Below are positions 10,819-23,090 of a stretch of DNA of 64,000 nucleotides, piece by piece. The stretch lies in the NCBI RefSeq assembly GCF_003144245.1, contig NW_020289982.1, positions 310,001-374,000 of the forward strand. Direction: 5' to 3'. This stretch comes from Jaminaea rosea. Lineage: Eukaryota > Basidiomycota > Exobasidiomycetes > Microstromatales. The number at the start of each line of letters is the position of its first letter. Position 1 is the first letter of the stretch. The position numbers and the translations under genes were made by a program. A model generated the notes under the pieces. That model was not told the origin of the DNA, searched no databases, and was given only the letters and a program-made list of their open reading frames with translations.

Positions 10819-11743
10819 CTAGAGGATCAAGCAGTTGTTCTTCTTTCGCGACTTGATGGGTGCCGGTGCGAGAACCGAGCGGATTGCCTGCATGGCGAGG
10901 CAGCAAAGCGAGAATGTCAGTCTTACAACGTCTCTCCTCTCTTCACGCCTTCCGCACTCGCGCCCACGCTCACCTCATCGAAGACCCCCTTGAGCCCCTT
11001 CTGCGTGAGCGCTGAGCACTCCAAGTATCGCGTAGCACCGATGTCCCTCGCCATCTGCACGCCCGACGGGTACGAGATGGGCTGCATCCTCCTGTCGCGC
11101 AGCTTGCCAATCGTCTCCGGGTCCTCACGAAGGTCGAGCTTGGTGCCGACGAGGATGATGGGGATGTTAGGGGCATGGTGGCTGATTTCCGGCCACCACT
11201 GTGAGCGATGACGAGCGAATGGGATGTCAGCCTGCTGTCGCGAGCGCAAGAATATGCTGAGTGCTCTACGAGGAACTCACCTTTGTCCTGACGTTCTCGA
11301 ATGACGGCGGTGAGACGAGGGAGAAGCAGATGAGGAAGACGTCGGTTTGCGGGTACGAGAGGGGACGCAGCCTATCGTAGTCTTCTTGTCCTGCGGTATC
11401 CCAGAGGCCTGCGTGGAATGGCAAAGGATGAGGGTCAGTATCGCGGCTCAGGAGGAGCCTACACCACCTCCCTCGCGCCTGCTCACCCAAGCTGACAGGC
11501 TTGCCGTCTACCATGACATTGGCCGAGTAATTGTCGAAGACCGTAGGGATATATTCGCCGGGAAACGCATTCGTGGTGTAGGAAATGAGCAAGCAGGTCT
11601 GTTTACGTGCGATTCGTGTGGTGGAGGATGGGTTTAGGAGTAGGAGGGGGAGGTGAGTAATGGTTGCTGCGTACGGCTCCGTACGCGTGCCTCACCTTTC
11701 CGACGGCACCGTCACCGACGACGACGCATTTGATCGTCTGCAT
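10819..11743 (-). CDS. RAC1: Rho-family GTPase Rac1
   Basis: Small GTPase that controls polarised growth and actin organisation at the plasma membrane. Five exons (11743-11696, 11598-11487, 11408-11281, 11198-10974, 10887-10819) give 193 residues, the normal family length. P-loop GDGAVGK, switch [10 protein letters not shown], switch [29 protein letters not shown] and SAL guanine motifs are intact. Rac rather than Cdc42 identity is suggested by [16 protein letters not shown], the [15 protein letters not shown] stretch and the basic tail [13 protein letters not shown]. The final CLIL box predicts geranylgeranylation. The leader ends in a CACACAG just before the ATG, so a 5' UTR intron is possible. 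Confidence 0.93.
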
Positions 11744-14001
11744 GGCTGATGACTGGCTGTGTGCGAGAGAAAAAGGGGGGTCAAGAGGTCAATCTGGGGT
11801 CCTCTGAAATGAGCAAGGTGTGGGAGACAGTAGCGTGTCATCAATCGCCAGACCGCGTACGGACGCCGGCGGCAGCGAACAACGAGGAGCTGGCTGCGTC
11901 TTCGATATTCTCGGAATCGCCCGTACCAGTCCGAGGCATCTTCAAACGTGCTCGCCCTGGACCTTCCATCACTTTGCCTGTCCTACTTGCTACGACGCCC
12001 TCGTGATCCTCGATATTCGTCCGGCTTTGCGCCGGCAAAGGTGCTGCCGGATTTCCTCCCCATCGTCCTGCAATATGGCCACCTCTTTCTCAAGCACAGA
12101 TGCCTCCCCTTTCTGACGCTTTTGCGAGCTTTCAAAGCAGGCACCTCGACCCCCTGCCATGATCATCGAGGCGGTGGAAGAGGCCCCTACGGCTGATCGC
12201 ATCCTGATCGCCGGTCCGCGGGTGCTACTCACCTCCTGAGCGCGGGCAGAGGGGCGAGAATTGGCTAGATCAGGAGCAGCGACGGCTTGTCTAGCGATGG
12301 TGATGAAGAAGGAGGTGTCGCGCTTGGGGCGGATATGTCGTCCAGTCCTTGCGGGTCGCTGGTGAGATTTGGATTGAGATCGGGCGAAGTGTGTGTGTGT
12401 GAGTCGTCGAGCGAGCGGAGCCAGTAATGGTTGGTTGAGAGCGAGGGGTCGACATCACGCCCAAAGCCAAGGCGGCGGCAACGCAGCGCGGGGCGGGGCG
12501 GCGAGCCAGACAGAGAGACTGAGAGTCGCGCGCCACGAGGCAGCGAGGCCGAGCGGAACAAGACAGGGAGAGATCGTGACCTCCTGCGTAAGTCATCCAA
12601 CACTCATCATGCGTCATCACCGCGATAGAGTCGAGCGCAGCGGCAAGGGGGCGTCGAGATTGATGATAGCCCTATGCTTGACAGATCGATGAACTGCAAG
12701 ACCGGTATGCGTGGCTCGTGGCCCGCAACGGATGGTGGCCTAGCAGCCTCTTGTTTTCCGGCCTGGTAGCCTCTTGGCCCCTCCTTGTAAGAGCCGCAAA
12801 GTCACTGATGCCTCACGCTCGTATTCATTCGCTCCACTCGATGTCGATCGCCTCACTCGCTTCCATTGACTTGGTTGATCAGACCTCTCACTACTGGCCA
12901 TGCTATCGACCTAGAGCTCGCTCCCTCGGCCGCTTCGCCGGCGAAGACGCCCACGGCGCTTGCTTGGTCCGGCGGCTGCAGCTCGGCGTCGATGGGCGCC
13001 TGAGGCAGAGCGAAGCAACACACGACGTCAAACGCGCCGTCTACGCCGCCGACCTCTCCCTCTCCCTCACTCACACGAGCACCACCTCGACCTCTCAATG
13101 AGTACGTCTCCCGCTTGTTTCTGACTTCTCTTTTCGCTCTGACATCTCGCTTTTCCTCAACAAGGGCGGCGTCAACTCGTCTGGATACCGAGAGCCTTGT
13201 TCTTCGACGCAGCACATCCAATCGTCGCTGCTCGCCGCTCCTTTTCCGCCGCCCCGCCTGACGGTTCAACATCCACCATAGCGAGGTACGCGAGCGCGAG
13301 GGCAGGCGTCATTCTAAGCTCGCCCGTGTCTACGGTAACTCATCTGTTGTACGCAGCATCGCAGCATCGCGGCAGCGAAGGGGCCGAATCTCCGCGACAT
13401 GCAAGCAAGGCTTGCCTTTGCTCTTTGCTCGCAGACATCATCATCAGCCTAGAGGCTTTTGCTTGCAGGCAAGCGCCCACCGACAGGCCACGACTCACGC
13501 GTCTCCTTCGCTCTCCGCCGTCAACGTTCAGCCTCTTCTCCACTCCATTCTCCATCGCTGTCGTTGTCGCTCGCAGGTCGCCGGCGGCCGTCCAAATACC
13601 CAAGTCCTCAAAAGGAACGAGCAAGAAGGAAGGTACCGCCGCCAGTCGCCGATTCGAGATCGTCGTCCTTTTTGGCCATCACCTTCTCCCCCGTCCTCCT
13701 TCTCCTTCTTCTTCGTCACGCAACACGAGCTGGTCTCGACGTCGACACGCTACCGCTGGTTCGGTTTCATCCTCTCACGATATCATAGCTCCTCTGTTGC
13801 GCCCTTTTTGTATTTGCCCTTTGTCGTGTTCGTCAACCCCTCGCCTCACCTTCTCAAGCTCCTCGGGCCGGTCCCAACGCTTTCTCAACCTCAACGATCC
13901 CAGCTCCTGCACCGGCTACCTAGTCAAAGTGAGGGCTCCCCTCGCACTTCGCACCTCATCAAAGAGCCCACGCTGACCCCCACCCTCGTTGGTCACACAG
14001 C
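11744..14001. other. Long intergenic region between divergent RAC1 and a Ser-rich orphan
   Basis: About 2.26 kb that must contain the RAC1 promoter and leader and the promoter and leader of the gene starting at 14002. C/T-rich stretches (for example 13070-13140 and 13680-13730) resemble fungal leaders. A CACACAG directly before the ATG at 14002 looks like an intron acceptor, so the plus-strand gene may have an upstream exon. Several short open frames exist, but none shows domain-like sequence. Confidence 0.4.
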
Positions 14002-15615
14002 ATGCTCGCAGCACGCCCTCATCCCAACGCCGAAGCCGGAATGGCGGCAGGCGCCCTGAAGTCCGTCACATCGACCAGTCTCTCACCCGTCTTGACTCTG
14101 CAGCACAGCCTTGCTGTCGAAGCTTCCGCCTTCTCTGACAGCGGCTCGGAGCCTACGACGTCAGACAGCAGTGACTCGTCAGACTACGAAGATCTGGACG
14201 ACGAAGTCGGCGGAGGCAGGGCGGTTCAAAGCGCACCTGCCATCGTCGGCATCGGTCTCACCGTACCTGGCTCTTCCTTTGGCCAGCACCATCAACTGCA
14301 TAGAGGTGCCCCATCTGATTCGGACAGCAGCGATGAAGAGTACGCAGCAATTGAAGTCGAGCAGGGTGACGATTTCGAAGATCGACCGACCGCACGGCCT
14401 GCTTGGACGCCAGCGATGCAAAGGTCCGCCGCTTCTCGCAAGCTTTTTGCTGCGCTCTCTCGAGACGAGAGTAGTACCGAGAAATCGGCGTCACCGTCTG
14501 TCAAGGTGGCGAACAATCTGTCCTCCCGCCGAGGTCACCATCGTCTTCCTTCCCTTGATCAGCTACGGACAAGAATGTCAGGCTTAGGCATCCGTGACGG
14601 CGCATCGCCAAGGTTACACGGCAGTCCAGCCCCTCGTATCCTCCTCTCGCAACCGTCGCGTGTGTCCTCGCCCGCTTCCAAGATCACCACCCCCCGCCCT
14701 CCTCTCCGCCACAAGCGCAGCGTCAGTTGCCCAAGTCCGAAGCCAGATGAGGGCGAAGTTTGGCAAGTCAATGATGATATGACGATCACGATCACTCCAC
14801 CTACGCCTACACCGCAAGCCAAGTCGCCCGTCATGGGATACATCCTCCAGAACGCGGGGCAACCAGTCCACCCAATCCGGTTCAGGCGTCGTCGCGAGGA
14901 CGCCCTCTTGCTACATCCACCCTGCTTCGAGCTCGCGCCAGGACGCCAGAAGATGGTCGAAGCGCGAGCCAAGCAGGCTATAGAGCAGATGGCGGCCCTA
15001 CACGCTGCCGCCAAGGACCAGCATCGTGTCATTGGGCCCGGAAACGGGGCTCTGGTCGGATTGGGCTGGCCAGGGTCGTCAGGCGGTGGGGGCTTCCCGC
15101 AATCTGCACCTGCTCCCCTATCTTCCAAGTCCATCCGCTCTACGATCCGCGGAGGAGCTCCAGCATGGTCGGCAAACCGCTCTTCCCGCCCGCACCGTGC
15201 GGAGGATAGCCCACCTCGACCAGCGTATCGACGCTCCCGCTCGTCCGAGAAAGACCTGCAGATGCCCAAGTCCCAATCACTCAGCAATCTCTCTGATGAC
15301 TGGCGTCAGCGTGCAAGCACTACGGTGCCTGTACCACCTCGCGCTGCTTCACCGCCGCACGTAGCCAGCGCCAAGTACATTCCACCGTGTCGTCGTCAGG
15401 GCCCGGCGTACCAGCCTCCATCCCCGCCCACGTCGCCTACGAAGGAGGCGGCACAGCCGATTCTCCACGCTCTTCCTCCGCGTCCTGTCTCACCGCCGCG
15501 CAATGCGCCGTCAGTTACTTTTGCTCCCTCGTCGTCCTCACCGCCTTCGGCGCGTGCGGCGGCTGGTCGTAATCTGCTTTCGAGGCTCGGGGAGCGTGGG
15601 GCAAAGTGCTTCTGA
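14002..15615 (+). CDS. Ser/Pro-rich hypothetical protein
   Basis: A single long exon encoding 537 residues; I do not recognise the family. Visible features: an acidic Ser/Asp patch near residues 35-75 (SDSSDSSDYEDLDDE), further Ser/Pro/Arg-rich linkers, and a better-ordered central block near residues 270-340 that includes HPIRFRRRRED and GRQKMVEARAKQAIEQMA. The C-terminus is Pro-rich and ends near RNLLSRLGERG. No signal peptide or membrane segment. The composition suggests a mostly disordered regulatory or scaffold protein. The start is the first Met in frame, but the acceptor-like sequence directly upstream leaves room for an earlier exon. Confidence 0.7.
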   Translation: MLAARPHPNAEAGMAAGALKSVTSTSLSPVLTLQHSLAVEASAFSDSGSEPTTSDSSDSSDYEDLDDEVGGGRAVQSAPAIVGIGLTVPGSSFGQHHQLHRGAPSDSDSSDEEYAAIEVEQGDDFEDRPTARPAWTPAMQRSAASRKLFAALSRDESSTEKSASPSVKVANNLSSRRGHHRLPSLDQLRTRMSGLGIRDGASPRLHGSPAPRILLSQPSRVSSPASKITTPRPPLRHKRSVSCPSPKPDEGEVWQVNDDMTITITPPTPTPQAKSPVMGYILQNAGQPVHPIRFRRRREDALLLHPPCFELAPGRQKMVEARAKQAIEQMAALHAAAKDQHRVIGPGNGALVGLGWPGSSGGGGFPQSAPAPLSSKSIRSTIRGGAPAWSANRSSRPHRAEDSPPRPAYRRSRSSEKDLQMPKSQSLSNLSDDWRQRASTTVPVPPRAASPPHVASAKYIPPCRRQGPAYQPPSPPTSPTKEAAQPILHALPPRPVSPPRNAPSVTFAPSSSSPPSARAAAGRNLLSRLGERGAKCF

Positions 15616-16085
15616 ATGAGGGGCGGAAGAAAGCGTTGACCTGTTGTCGCGACGCACTGTGTCTTGTTCATGACTCCATCGCAATTGCATTGAACAATGA
15701 CGACAATTTCCTCTCTCTACTTGACTTCCTTGACGCGTGAGCCCTCCCCACCTTCTGAGATTGTGATGATGGTGGCTGGCCTAGCCTTGCTTTTGGCCTA
15801 GCCCTCGACGTTGGTGCCTGATCTGCAGTCGGCCCAACTCCTCTTGGCTGCCCCAAAAGGCCCGCGTCGACTCGCCGCCGCCGCCGCCGCCTCCGTCGTG
15901 TCCGCTCCGCTCGGTGCCCTTGCCGCTTTGCTGCCGTTGAGCTTGGAGCTAACTTCTCACTTTCTCACCTTGTACCAACGCCCGCCCGCACGCCCGCCTG
16001 CTTCATACCCGCCCTTACGAGGGAGAGCTCACACTCCTCACTTCACACCATCATCATCATCACCACCACCACCACCACCGCTAGG
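15616..16085. other. Intergenic region upstream of pyruvate dehydrogenase E2
   Basis: Contains the 3' end of the upstream gene and the LAT1 promoter and leader. A CAT/CAC/CCA-type triplet run (about 16048-16079) sits immediately before the ATG. No gene seen. Confidence 0.4.
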
Positions 16086-17684
16086 ATGTCGTCCGCTGCT
16101 GCTTTGCTCCGCCTTGGGCGAGCCTCGACGATGGCTCGCTTCCCGTCGTCGGCTTCTACCGTCCTTCGCAGGAGTGCGTTCGCTGAGCCAGCCATTTCCA
16201 ATATCGACAAAGGGAGCGTGCCATACTGACCGCATCATACCCCCTTCCATGCTCTCTTGCGCACAGACTTCCACCCTTCGGTCTCGGCTCTCGACCTGAC
16301 CAAGTTCGCCATGCCGGCCATGTCGCCCACAATGACTGAGGGAGGCATCGCCCAGTGGAAGAAGAAGGAGGGCGAGGCCTTCTCAGCTGGCGACGTCCTC
16401 CTCGAGATTGAGACGGACAAGGCCACCATGGATGTCGAGGCTCAGGATGACGGTGTTCTCGCCAAGATCGTCGTCGGCGATGGCTCCAAGAACGTTCCTG
16501 TCAACTCGATCATCGCTATCACTGCTGAGGAAGGTGACGATCTGAGTGGGGCAGACAAGATGGCTGAGGAGGCATCAAAGGAGGCGCCGGCATCGAGTGG
16601 GGGTGAAGAGGGCGCAAAGGAGGAGCCCAAGAAGGACGAGCCCAAGAAGGACGAGGCACCAAAGAAGGAGGAGCCTAAGCAGGAGCAGTCTCAGCCTTCT
16701 TCATCGTCGTCGTCGTCAGCCCCGGCATCAGGTGACCGCATCTTCGTCTCTCCCCTTGCCAAGAAGATGGCTCTCGAGCGCGGCATCCCCCTCGCCCAGG
16801 TCAAGGGTACTGGCCCCAATGGCCGCATCATCAAGGCTGATATCGAAGGCTACAAGGGCTCTGCTCCTCAGCAACAGCAGGCCTCCGCCCCGGCCTCTGC
16901 CTCGAAGCAGGCATCCTCCTCTGCCCCCGCCCCCTCGAGCGCCCCTGCTCCGGCCGGCGCCCGCTATGAGGACATCCCCGTCTCCAACATGCGCAAGGTC
17001 ATCGCTCAGCGCCTCACCGAGTCCAAGTCGACCGTCCCGCACTACTACGTCGCCATCGACATCGAGATGGACAAGGTCCTCCGCCTCCGCCAAGTCTTCA
17101 ACGACGCCTCGGCCAAGCGCTTCGCCTCTGACCCGGCACGCTCCAAGGAAGCAAAGCTGTCCGTGGGCGACTTTATCACCAAGGCCGTCGCTGTAGCCCT
17201 CGACGAGGTGCCGGAGGTGCGTGCAGCCTGGATGGGAGACAAGATTCGTCAGTACAGCGACAGCGACATCTCGATTGCCGTCTCTACCCCTACGGGACTG
17301 ATCACGCCCATCGTCAAGGACGTCGGGCACCGCGGTCTGTCAGAGATCTCGAGCGAGACAAAGAAGCTCGCTAAGCTGGCGCGCGACAACAAGCTCAAGA
17401 CGGACCAGTACCAGGGTGGCTCCTTCACCATTAGCAACATGGGCATGTTCGGACCGACGTGGTTCTCCGCCATCATCAACCCGCCCCAGGCCGCCATCCT
17501 CGCCATTGGAACCACGAGGTCGGTGCTGGTGCCCGACGCTAGCGAAGAGCGTGGATTCAGGACGGCGCAGGTTATGAGCGCAACTGCCAGCTTCGACCAC
17601 CGCGTCGTTGATGGAGCGATGGGCGCCAAGTGGTGTGATGCGCTCAAGAGGGCATTGGAGAACCCGTTGAGCTTCATGCTCTAA
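16086..17684 (+). CDS. LAT1: Dihydrolipoamide acetyltransferase, E2 of pyruvate dehydrogenase
   Basis: Core of the mitochondrial pyruvate dehydrogenase complex; transfers acetyl groups from lipoamide to CoA. Two exons, 16086-16173 and 16267-17684, give 501 residues; the intron donor is GTGCGT. Exon 1 supplies an Arg/Ser/Ala-rich mitochondrial presequence. One lipoyl domain follows with the lipoyl-Lys motif ETDKATMD (Lys near residue 81), then a charged Lys/Glu/Pro linker, the peripheral subunit-binding domain (VSPLAKKMALERGI, GTGPNGRI), a Gln/Ala/Ser linker, and the catalytic domain with DHRVVDG near the C-terminus. The second exon has its own in-frame Met, but that would remove the presequence. 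Confidence 0.94.
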
Positions 17685-18137
17685 GCAGGCTGAGGCTTTG
17701 GCAGAGTGTGACTGGGATATATAGTGAGCGAGGGAGCAGGTGGTATGGAGATCCGGGCTTGCAACGAGAAGGAAGGGAGGAGTCGCGGAGAGAGGACCAG
17801 CAGCAGCAGTGCTGCCAATCAGCTCGAAGATGTACGATGAGCTATGTCTGCGGACACAAAAATCATCACCAAGCAACACACAGACAAGTCACCCTTCAAC
17901 GCACGCGAGCAATAAGGGTTGCTATGTCTCGATCGTGTCCCTAAGTTCCCTTGTGGCCCTCGTCGGCAATCATCAAACTATAGAATCCTTACATCGCGCG
18001 TGCCCACGACCGGCCTGGAAGAGCATCAGATGAGGGGCTGCGCCCTGTGTGATGGAATGAAAGGCGCGTCTGAGGATATTGATACAGAAATGAAGAAAGT
18101 CAAGGGACAGAAAGAGCATCGCGCTCATCAAACCGAC
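17685..18137. other. Convergent intergenic region
   Basis: 3' ends of LAT1 (+) and the DCAF11-like gene (-). Nothing coding or structured was recognised. Confidence 0.4.
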
Positions 18138-20800
18138 CTACAGCGCACGTCCCTCCTCCATCTCTGCCTCCTCCCTAGCAAAAGCATCCTCCAGACTCGT
18201 CCCTTTGCCATACCCCTTCCACTCGTGCTTCGCAACACTCCCACGTTGACCGTCGCTGCCGTCCCATGCCGTACTCATGATAGACGACTCGCTCGAGTGC
18301 CACGCAACGTCACGCACCGTGACCGCGTACGATCCACTACCGCCGCGTCGGCTCGCTCCGTAGGCATGAGAGCGAGAGTAGCCACCACCAATCCCGTCGC
18401 CTGGAGTAGCACCAGCACCAGCGCCCTCGTTGTTGTTGTCATCGTCGTCGTCCCTGTCCCATTCGGGAGCAGAAGGATCTGCAGCATTCTGTTGCTCCCC
18501 CTCATCACCGCAGAAAATGCTCTTCGCCTTACTTCTGTCCAGCACGCGGACCACCCGCCCATCCAGGCCCCAGATATGAATTCTCCCATCCGCTGATCCA
18601 GAGTAGACGTACTTCTGCCCCGTTGTCGCTTCAGGACTGAAGTGACATCTAATCAGTGTCTTGAGCACCGCATGGCCGCGATAGGTCATGACGGAACAGT
18701 CCTCGGGGTGTGACTGGTATCGCGGTTTGCGGTAGTACATGTTGCGGTAATCCCAGTTGGAGAGCCCGTAGGACCTGTTCGACTTGGAGGGGTCGGTGCG
18801 CTCGCCGGGTGTGGTGGAAGAGGAGTGCATGGAACGCAGGTCCCATAGCTTGAGAGATTGATCCTTGCCGTTTGAGATGCAGTAGCGACCGTCGCCTTTG
18901 GGGGAGACCTGCAGGCAGGCGAGGAGAGAGAGCATTGGGAGGTCAGCCCGCTACGCAGATTTGTGGGGAGGCCTCAGCTGCGCTCTCTTGCTCACATAAG
19001 TGATGCCCTCCGTATGCCCAGGCAGTACGCCCGCCGGCTTGCCACCAGACAGGGAACGCCTATCCCACACCTTCACAAAGGAGTCGTCACTGCCTGAGAT
19101 GAGGACATTCGAGGAGGCAGAATCCGCGAAAGCGACACCGTTGACGTCGTCTCTATGGCCTTCGACGCGCAGCACTCGGCGACGCGCTTCAATGTCGCTG
19201 CGAGCGAGGGGAGGAGAGAGATAAGTGGTCAGTCGGAAGAACCAAGCGGAGCGGTGCAACTCTGTCGCTGCCTCACTAGACGTAGATGTCACCGAAGTGA
19301 GCGCCAGCAACAATCTCCCTCGAGTCGCCAGAGAAGCGAATGGACCAGATCTATGCGCCAAGAGGGAGGGACGAGAAGGTCAGCTTGAGTTCCAGTGTCT
19401 TGAGCGCAGGCTCTGCCTCACCCCACTGCGATATCTCACCCCACCACCATCATCTGCCGCAGCCCCAAAGTCTAGTGGCACCTGCCTATCGGAAAAGTCC
19501 TGCCCACCCTGACTCTCCGCCCTCGTCGACACCAGATGCACAACCGGCGTGATACTCGAGTAGATCATCCACTGGTTATCCGGACTCAGATTCGCATCCG
19601 TAATCGTCCAGCTGCCCATCCTTCCCTGGATCGTCTTGATTGGCTTCAGGCTCGTGTACTGCGTAGTGCCGAAGGAGGTGTAGTACTGCGATCGCCGAGG
19701 CCCAGCGCGACCTTCGTCCATGCGCAGCGTCCGGCGAGAGTTGGCAGCAGTTGTGTCGTACATCTGAACTCTAAAGTCTTGTGTGCAGGTGTAAAAGAAG
19801 GACGAGTCTTGGCTATATTGCCCGCAGTAGACTCGAGCGGGGTAGCGGGCCACCTCTGTTCCCGAGGAGTTGGGGAGGAGGTCGTCCATCTCGTCCTTGG
19901 GGATGCGGTTGAGCGCCGTTCGTCGCTTAGAGATGCGGTCTGCTACATTACGTCCTGGGTCAAAAGCGCTCTTAGCCGGTGAGTCCACGGGTCGCTTAGG
20001 AGTGCGACCAAAATCTCCACTGAGAAGGAGCTCCTGACCGGCGGGTAGGGGCGATTTGATCGGCTCCCAGAAGTCGGCCATGCCCGTGTGACGTGTGGTG
20101 CCGTACCAGTTGGCACCGTCGTCATCATCGTCATCTTCATCGTCGTCATCATCGCCGCCGGTGGCACGAAGACGGAAACCGCCTTGTGCTAGGAGCTGGC
20201 GAAGACCCGCAATGCCAATGCCTTGGATCGCGCGAGCTGTGCGGCTCTCGCCGGCGCCTGGAGTGGTATCATCGCCTGTAGAGCGCGGGGCGAGTACTCT
20301 TTGTAGGAGCTCTGTGAGCGTGGAGAGAGATGGTTGATCAGTGATTAGCGAAGAGGGGGCGCATACATCCAGCTTTGCTCGAGCGTCTACCCACCCTGTA
20401 CTGTGAATGTGACCCTATCCTCACCCTCATCATCACCGTCGCCTCCTTGCAGCTCGATACGAGCCTCGTCCTCCTCGTCATCTTCGTCTTCGTCTTCGTC
20501 ATCATCATCATCATCATCATCATCATCAATCTCAATTCCCTCGACCTCGACATCCCCCACGACGCCCTCCATATCCTCAACATCGAAATCAATATCATCC
20601 TCGTCCTCGTCCTCCTCGTCCTCGGCATCTTCGTAATCTTCGTCGTCTTCGTCCTCCTCGAAATCTGAGTCTATCAGGGCATTGTCCCGTGCCTCGGCCT
20701 CTTGAGCCATCTCTTCTAGGGCATCAACCATGGCCATACGCTGTTCGGACGAGTCGGACTCGGCGTCGGAGGTTTCTTGCCACTGCGGGCGGGAGGACAT
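18138..20800 (-). CDS. WD40 protein of the DCAF11/WDR23 family
   Basis: Likely a substrate receptor for Cul4-DDB1 ubiquitin ligase, by family resemblance. Five exons (20800-20395, 20311-19422, 19350-19277, 19197-18996, 18908-18138) keep phase throughout and give about 780 residues. The N-terminus is very acidic, with long Asp/Glu runs. WD repeats start after the RYPARVYCGQYSQDSSFF block; clear ones are WSIRFSGDSREIVAGAHFGD, GHRDDVNGVAF...GSDDSFVKVWD, GRYCISNGKDQSLKLWDLR and YVYSGSADGRIHIWGLDG. The linking segment WDYRNMYYRKP matches this family. The donor of exon 2 is ambiguous: an alternative GTGAGA 18 bases upstream keeps the same phase and removes six residues. The C-terminal exon carries an Asp/Asn-rich insertion before the last blade. 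Confidence 0.87.
20500..20528. repeat. ATC/GAT triplet repeat in coding sequence
   Basis: An uninterrupted ATC run that codes for a poly-Asp stretch on the minus strand within the acidic N-terminus of the WD40 protein. Length may vary between strains. Confidence 0.9.
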
Positions 20801-21264
20801 GACAGAATATAGCCAGGCGGACGAAGAGGGAGATGGTGTGGGGGCGAGAAGGGGAGGAAGACGCGGCTGAGGGAAGTGGGAAGCTAGCCTAGCCTCGTAG
20901 TGCCAATGAGTCGGACTCAGATGATGGGAGTTGAGGAGGTGGTGTCGAACGAGGAATCGCTCAAAGTGTCGGATGAGCTGACATTGCCGCCGCTCATGGC
21001 CCCGCCGGCAAGCGTCACGCACGAGCCAGGCCAATCCAAGGCCGCTGCGCGGGAGCGGGCAGACCAAGCAAAAGCAAGCCTTGGCTGACGTCGACTGGGA
21101 TCGCTGATGCAGCAAAGCGGACAAGCGCGCCTCGTGGCCTCCAATCCTCGTTTCAAGGCGGACCGAGGGTGAGGCGAGGGGCTGCGACGAGTGGAGACGG
21201 AGGAACCCTGGCTCCTTTGCTCCTCCAACGTCCTCATAGACTTGTCCTTGAACACTCACACACG
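20801..21264. promoter_or_regulatory. Shared divergent promoter region, WD40 gene / RMD1-like gene
   Basis: About 464 bases separate two head-to-head start codons, so both promoters must lie here. No clear TATA box or known operator was picked out. Confidence 0.45.
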
Positions 21265-22991
21265 ATGCCATCCTCATCGTCGTCGTCAAATTCCTCTTCA
21301 AAACGAAGGGATGCTACTGCCCTCCCGGCTAGCTACTCGTCAAGACGATCCGCCCCTGGTGCTAGGGCTGGACCTCAACGGTGAGTGACTGCGCTGCAGA
21401 CGACGTCGATGAGGCCCTCCTCTCAGGGACACGAGAAGACAAATTGCTGATCACGCCCCGCCTTGTCCATCGCATCGCAGCACTACAAAGGGGTCCGGCA
21501 AACTCAAGATTCTTCCCGAGGAGCCACAGCAGAGCCACTCGTCTACGTCCCAGGATCATCGCCCCGACTCCGAGGAGTCGTCGGACGACGATGACGACGA
21601 TGACAATGAGGCGGATGCGAGCGACCGCAAGGCTGCAAGGGAAGGGCGTGAAGAGGTTTACAAGCAGCTGGCTCAGATTCCAGAGGGAAGCATGAGGAGG
21701 GATGCGCGAAGGCTGACCAGAAAGGGAAGGGCAAGTCTGCCTAGAGTAACGGCATATAGTACTGCGACGTGAGTAACAGGCCCAGTCAGAGGATAAATCA
21801 TCATCCATCGACAGCTGCTGATCATGCTACGCCTTACTCGACCACAGCTCATACCGCATGCGCGAACTCACGCGCTTCCTCCAAGCACGATCCGACTCCC
21901 ACCGCACAAACGTCATGACCTTCGACGAGTGTGTCTACACCACCTATTCCTACGATGTAGTCGACGCAGCTCGTAACGGCTACCCAGTCTCCAGCACCAC
22001 CTCGGGCGCAACATCAAATCATCCGCCCAGCAGTCGCGATAGAAAACATTCGTCGGGAGGCAGCGGTGGCGGTAGTGGCGCCAAGACGGGCGACTTGCTG
22101 GGCATCCCAGAGCTCAATGAGGACGAGGCTGAGCAGCAGCAGGCAGAGGATGGCACCAAGGCAAATGCGGCCGAGAATGGCAACGGTACGTCGTCTTCTA
22201 CCACCCTCGTCGAGACCGACGCAGACGAGGCCCGCCGCCTAGAGCATGAGCGTCTCCTGCGCCGCGAGGAAGCCCGTCGCGAGCGTCGCGAGCGCTTCAC
22301 GGTCAAGGGCGCCACGCCCGAAGTCTTCTTCATGGAGTACGGTACCGTCGTCATCTGGGGTATGACCCAGTCCGAGGAACGTCGCTTGCTTCGCGAGATA
22401 AAGCGCTTCGAAGTGGAGCGCCTCGCCCCGGAAGACGTAGAGAGCGAGGAGCTCAACTGGTACCTCGCCGACTATTCGCGCATCTACAACGACGTCATCA
22501 CCCTGCGTCGAGGCTCTTCCTACATGACGAAACTCTCCCTTTCCCACGCTTTGGCCCAGTCGACCAAGATTAGCTTCTTCGAGGGCGTCATCGACAATAC
22601 CATCGACACGACCAAGGACATCCCGCAGAGCATCGCCGAGTCGGGCAAGATCGGCATGCCGCCCGCTGAGATCATGAAGCAGATCGGTCATCTCTTCATC
22701 TTGCGCATGAATATCCACCTCGTGGGATCCATCGTCGACTCGCCCGAGATCTTCTGGGCGCAACCCGATCTCGAGCCGCTGTACTCGGCAGCGAGGAGCT
22801 ACTTGGAGATTCCGCAGCGTATCGACTTGCTCAACGCCAGGGTCGAGGTGCTGCAAGATATGCTGCAGTTGCTCAAGGATCAGGTGACGAGCAGGCATAG
22901 TGAGAGCCTGGAGATTATCGTTATTATCCTAATCGTGCTGGAGATTATCCTCGGGTTGTTGACCATGTTCGTCGATCTGTACTTCAGCTAG
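21265..22991 (+). CDS. RMD1/Sif2-like membrane protein (DUF155)
   Basis: Member of the Rmd1/Rmd8/Sif2-3 family found in fungal mitochondrial or vacuolar membranes; yeast Rmd1 is linked to sporulation and meiotic division. Three exons (21265-21380, 21481-21768, 21848-22991) give 515 residues. The Ser-rich N-terminus is followed by an acidic DDDDDDDN stretch, then the DUF155 core from YRMRELTRFL through VFFMEYGTVVIWGM and SLSHALAQSTKISFFE. A Ser/Gly/Glu-rich insertion lies between YTTY and the EARRERRERF segment. The C-terminus has one hydrophobic helix (IIVIILIVLEIILGLLTMFV), consistent with a tail anchor. It converges on the MFS gene with only 99 bases between stop codons. Confidence 0.9.
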
Positions 22992-23090
22992 CTGAGCCGA
23001 CGGAGAAGGAGCGCTTTCGATCTTTGTCTATATCCTCTCTTCCACTTTCAATGCAGCATCAGATCCATTAGCACGACGATGCGAAGGCCC

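Noticed and set aside
12718-13101. Plus-strand open frame of 127 codons
   Set aside because: No ATG at its start, no domain-like sequence, and placed where a long leader or promoter is expected.
20403-20636. Ser-only open frame opposite the WD40 gene
   Set aside because: It is the antisense of an Asp/Glu-coding triplet run in a well-supported exon.
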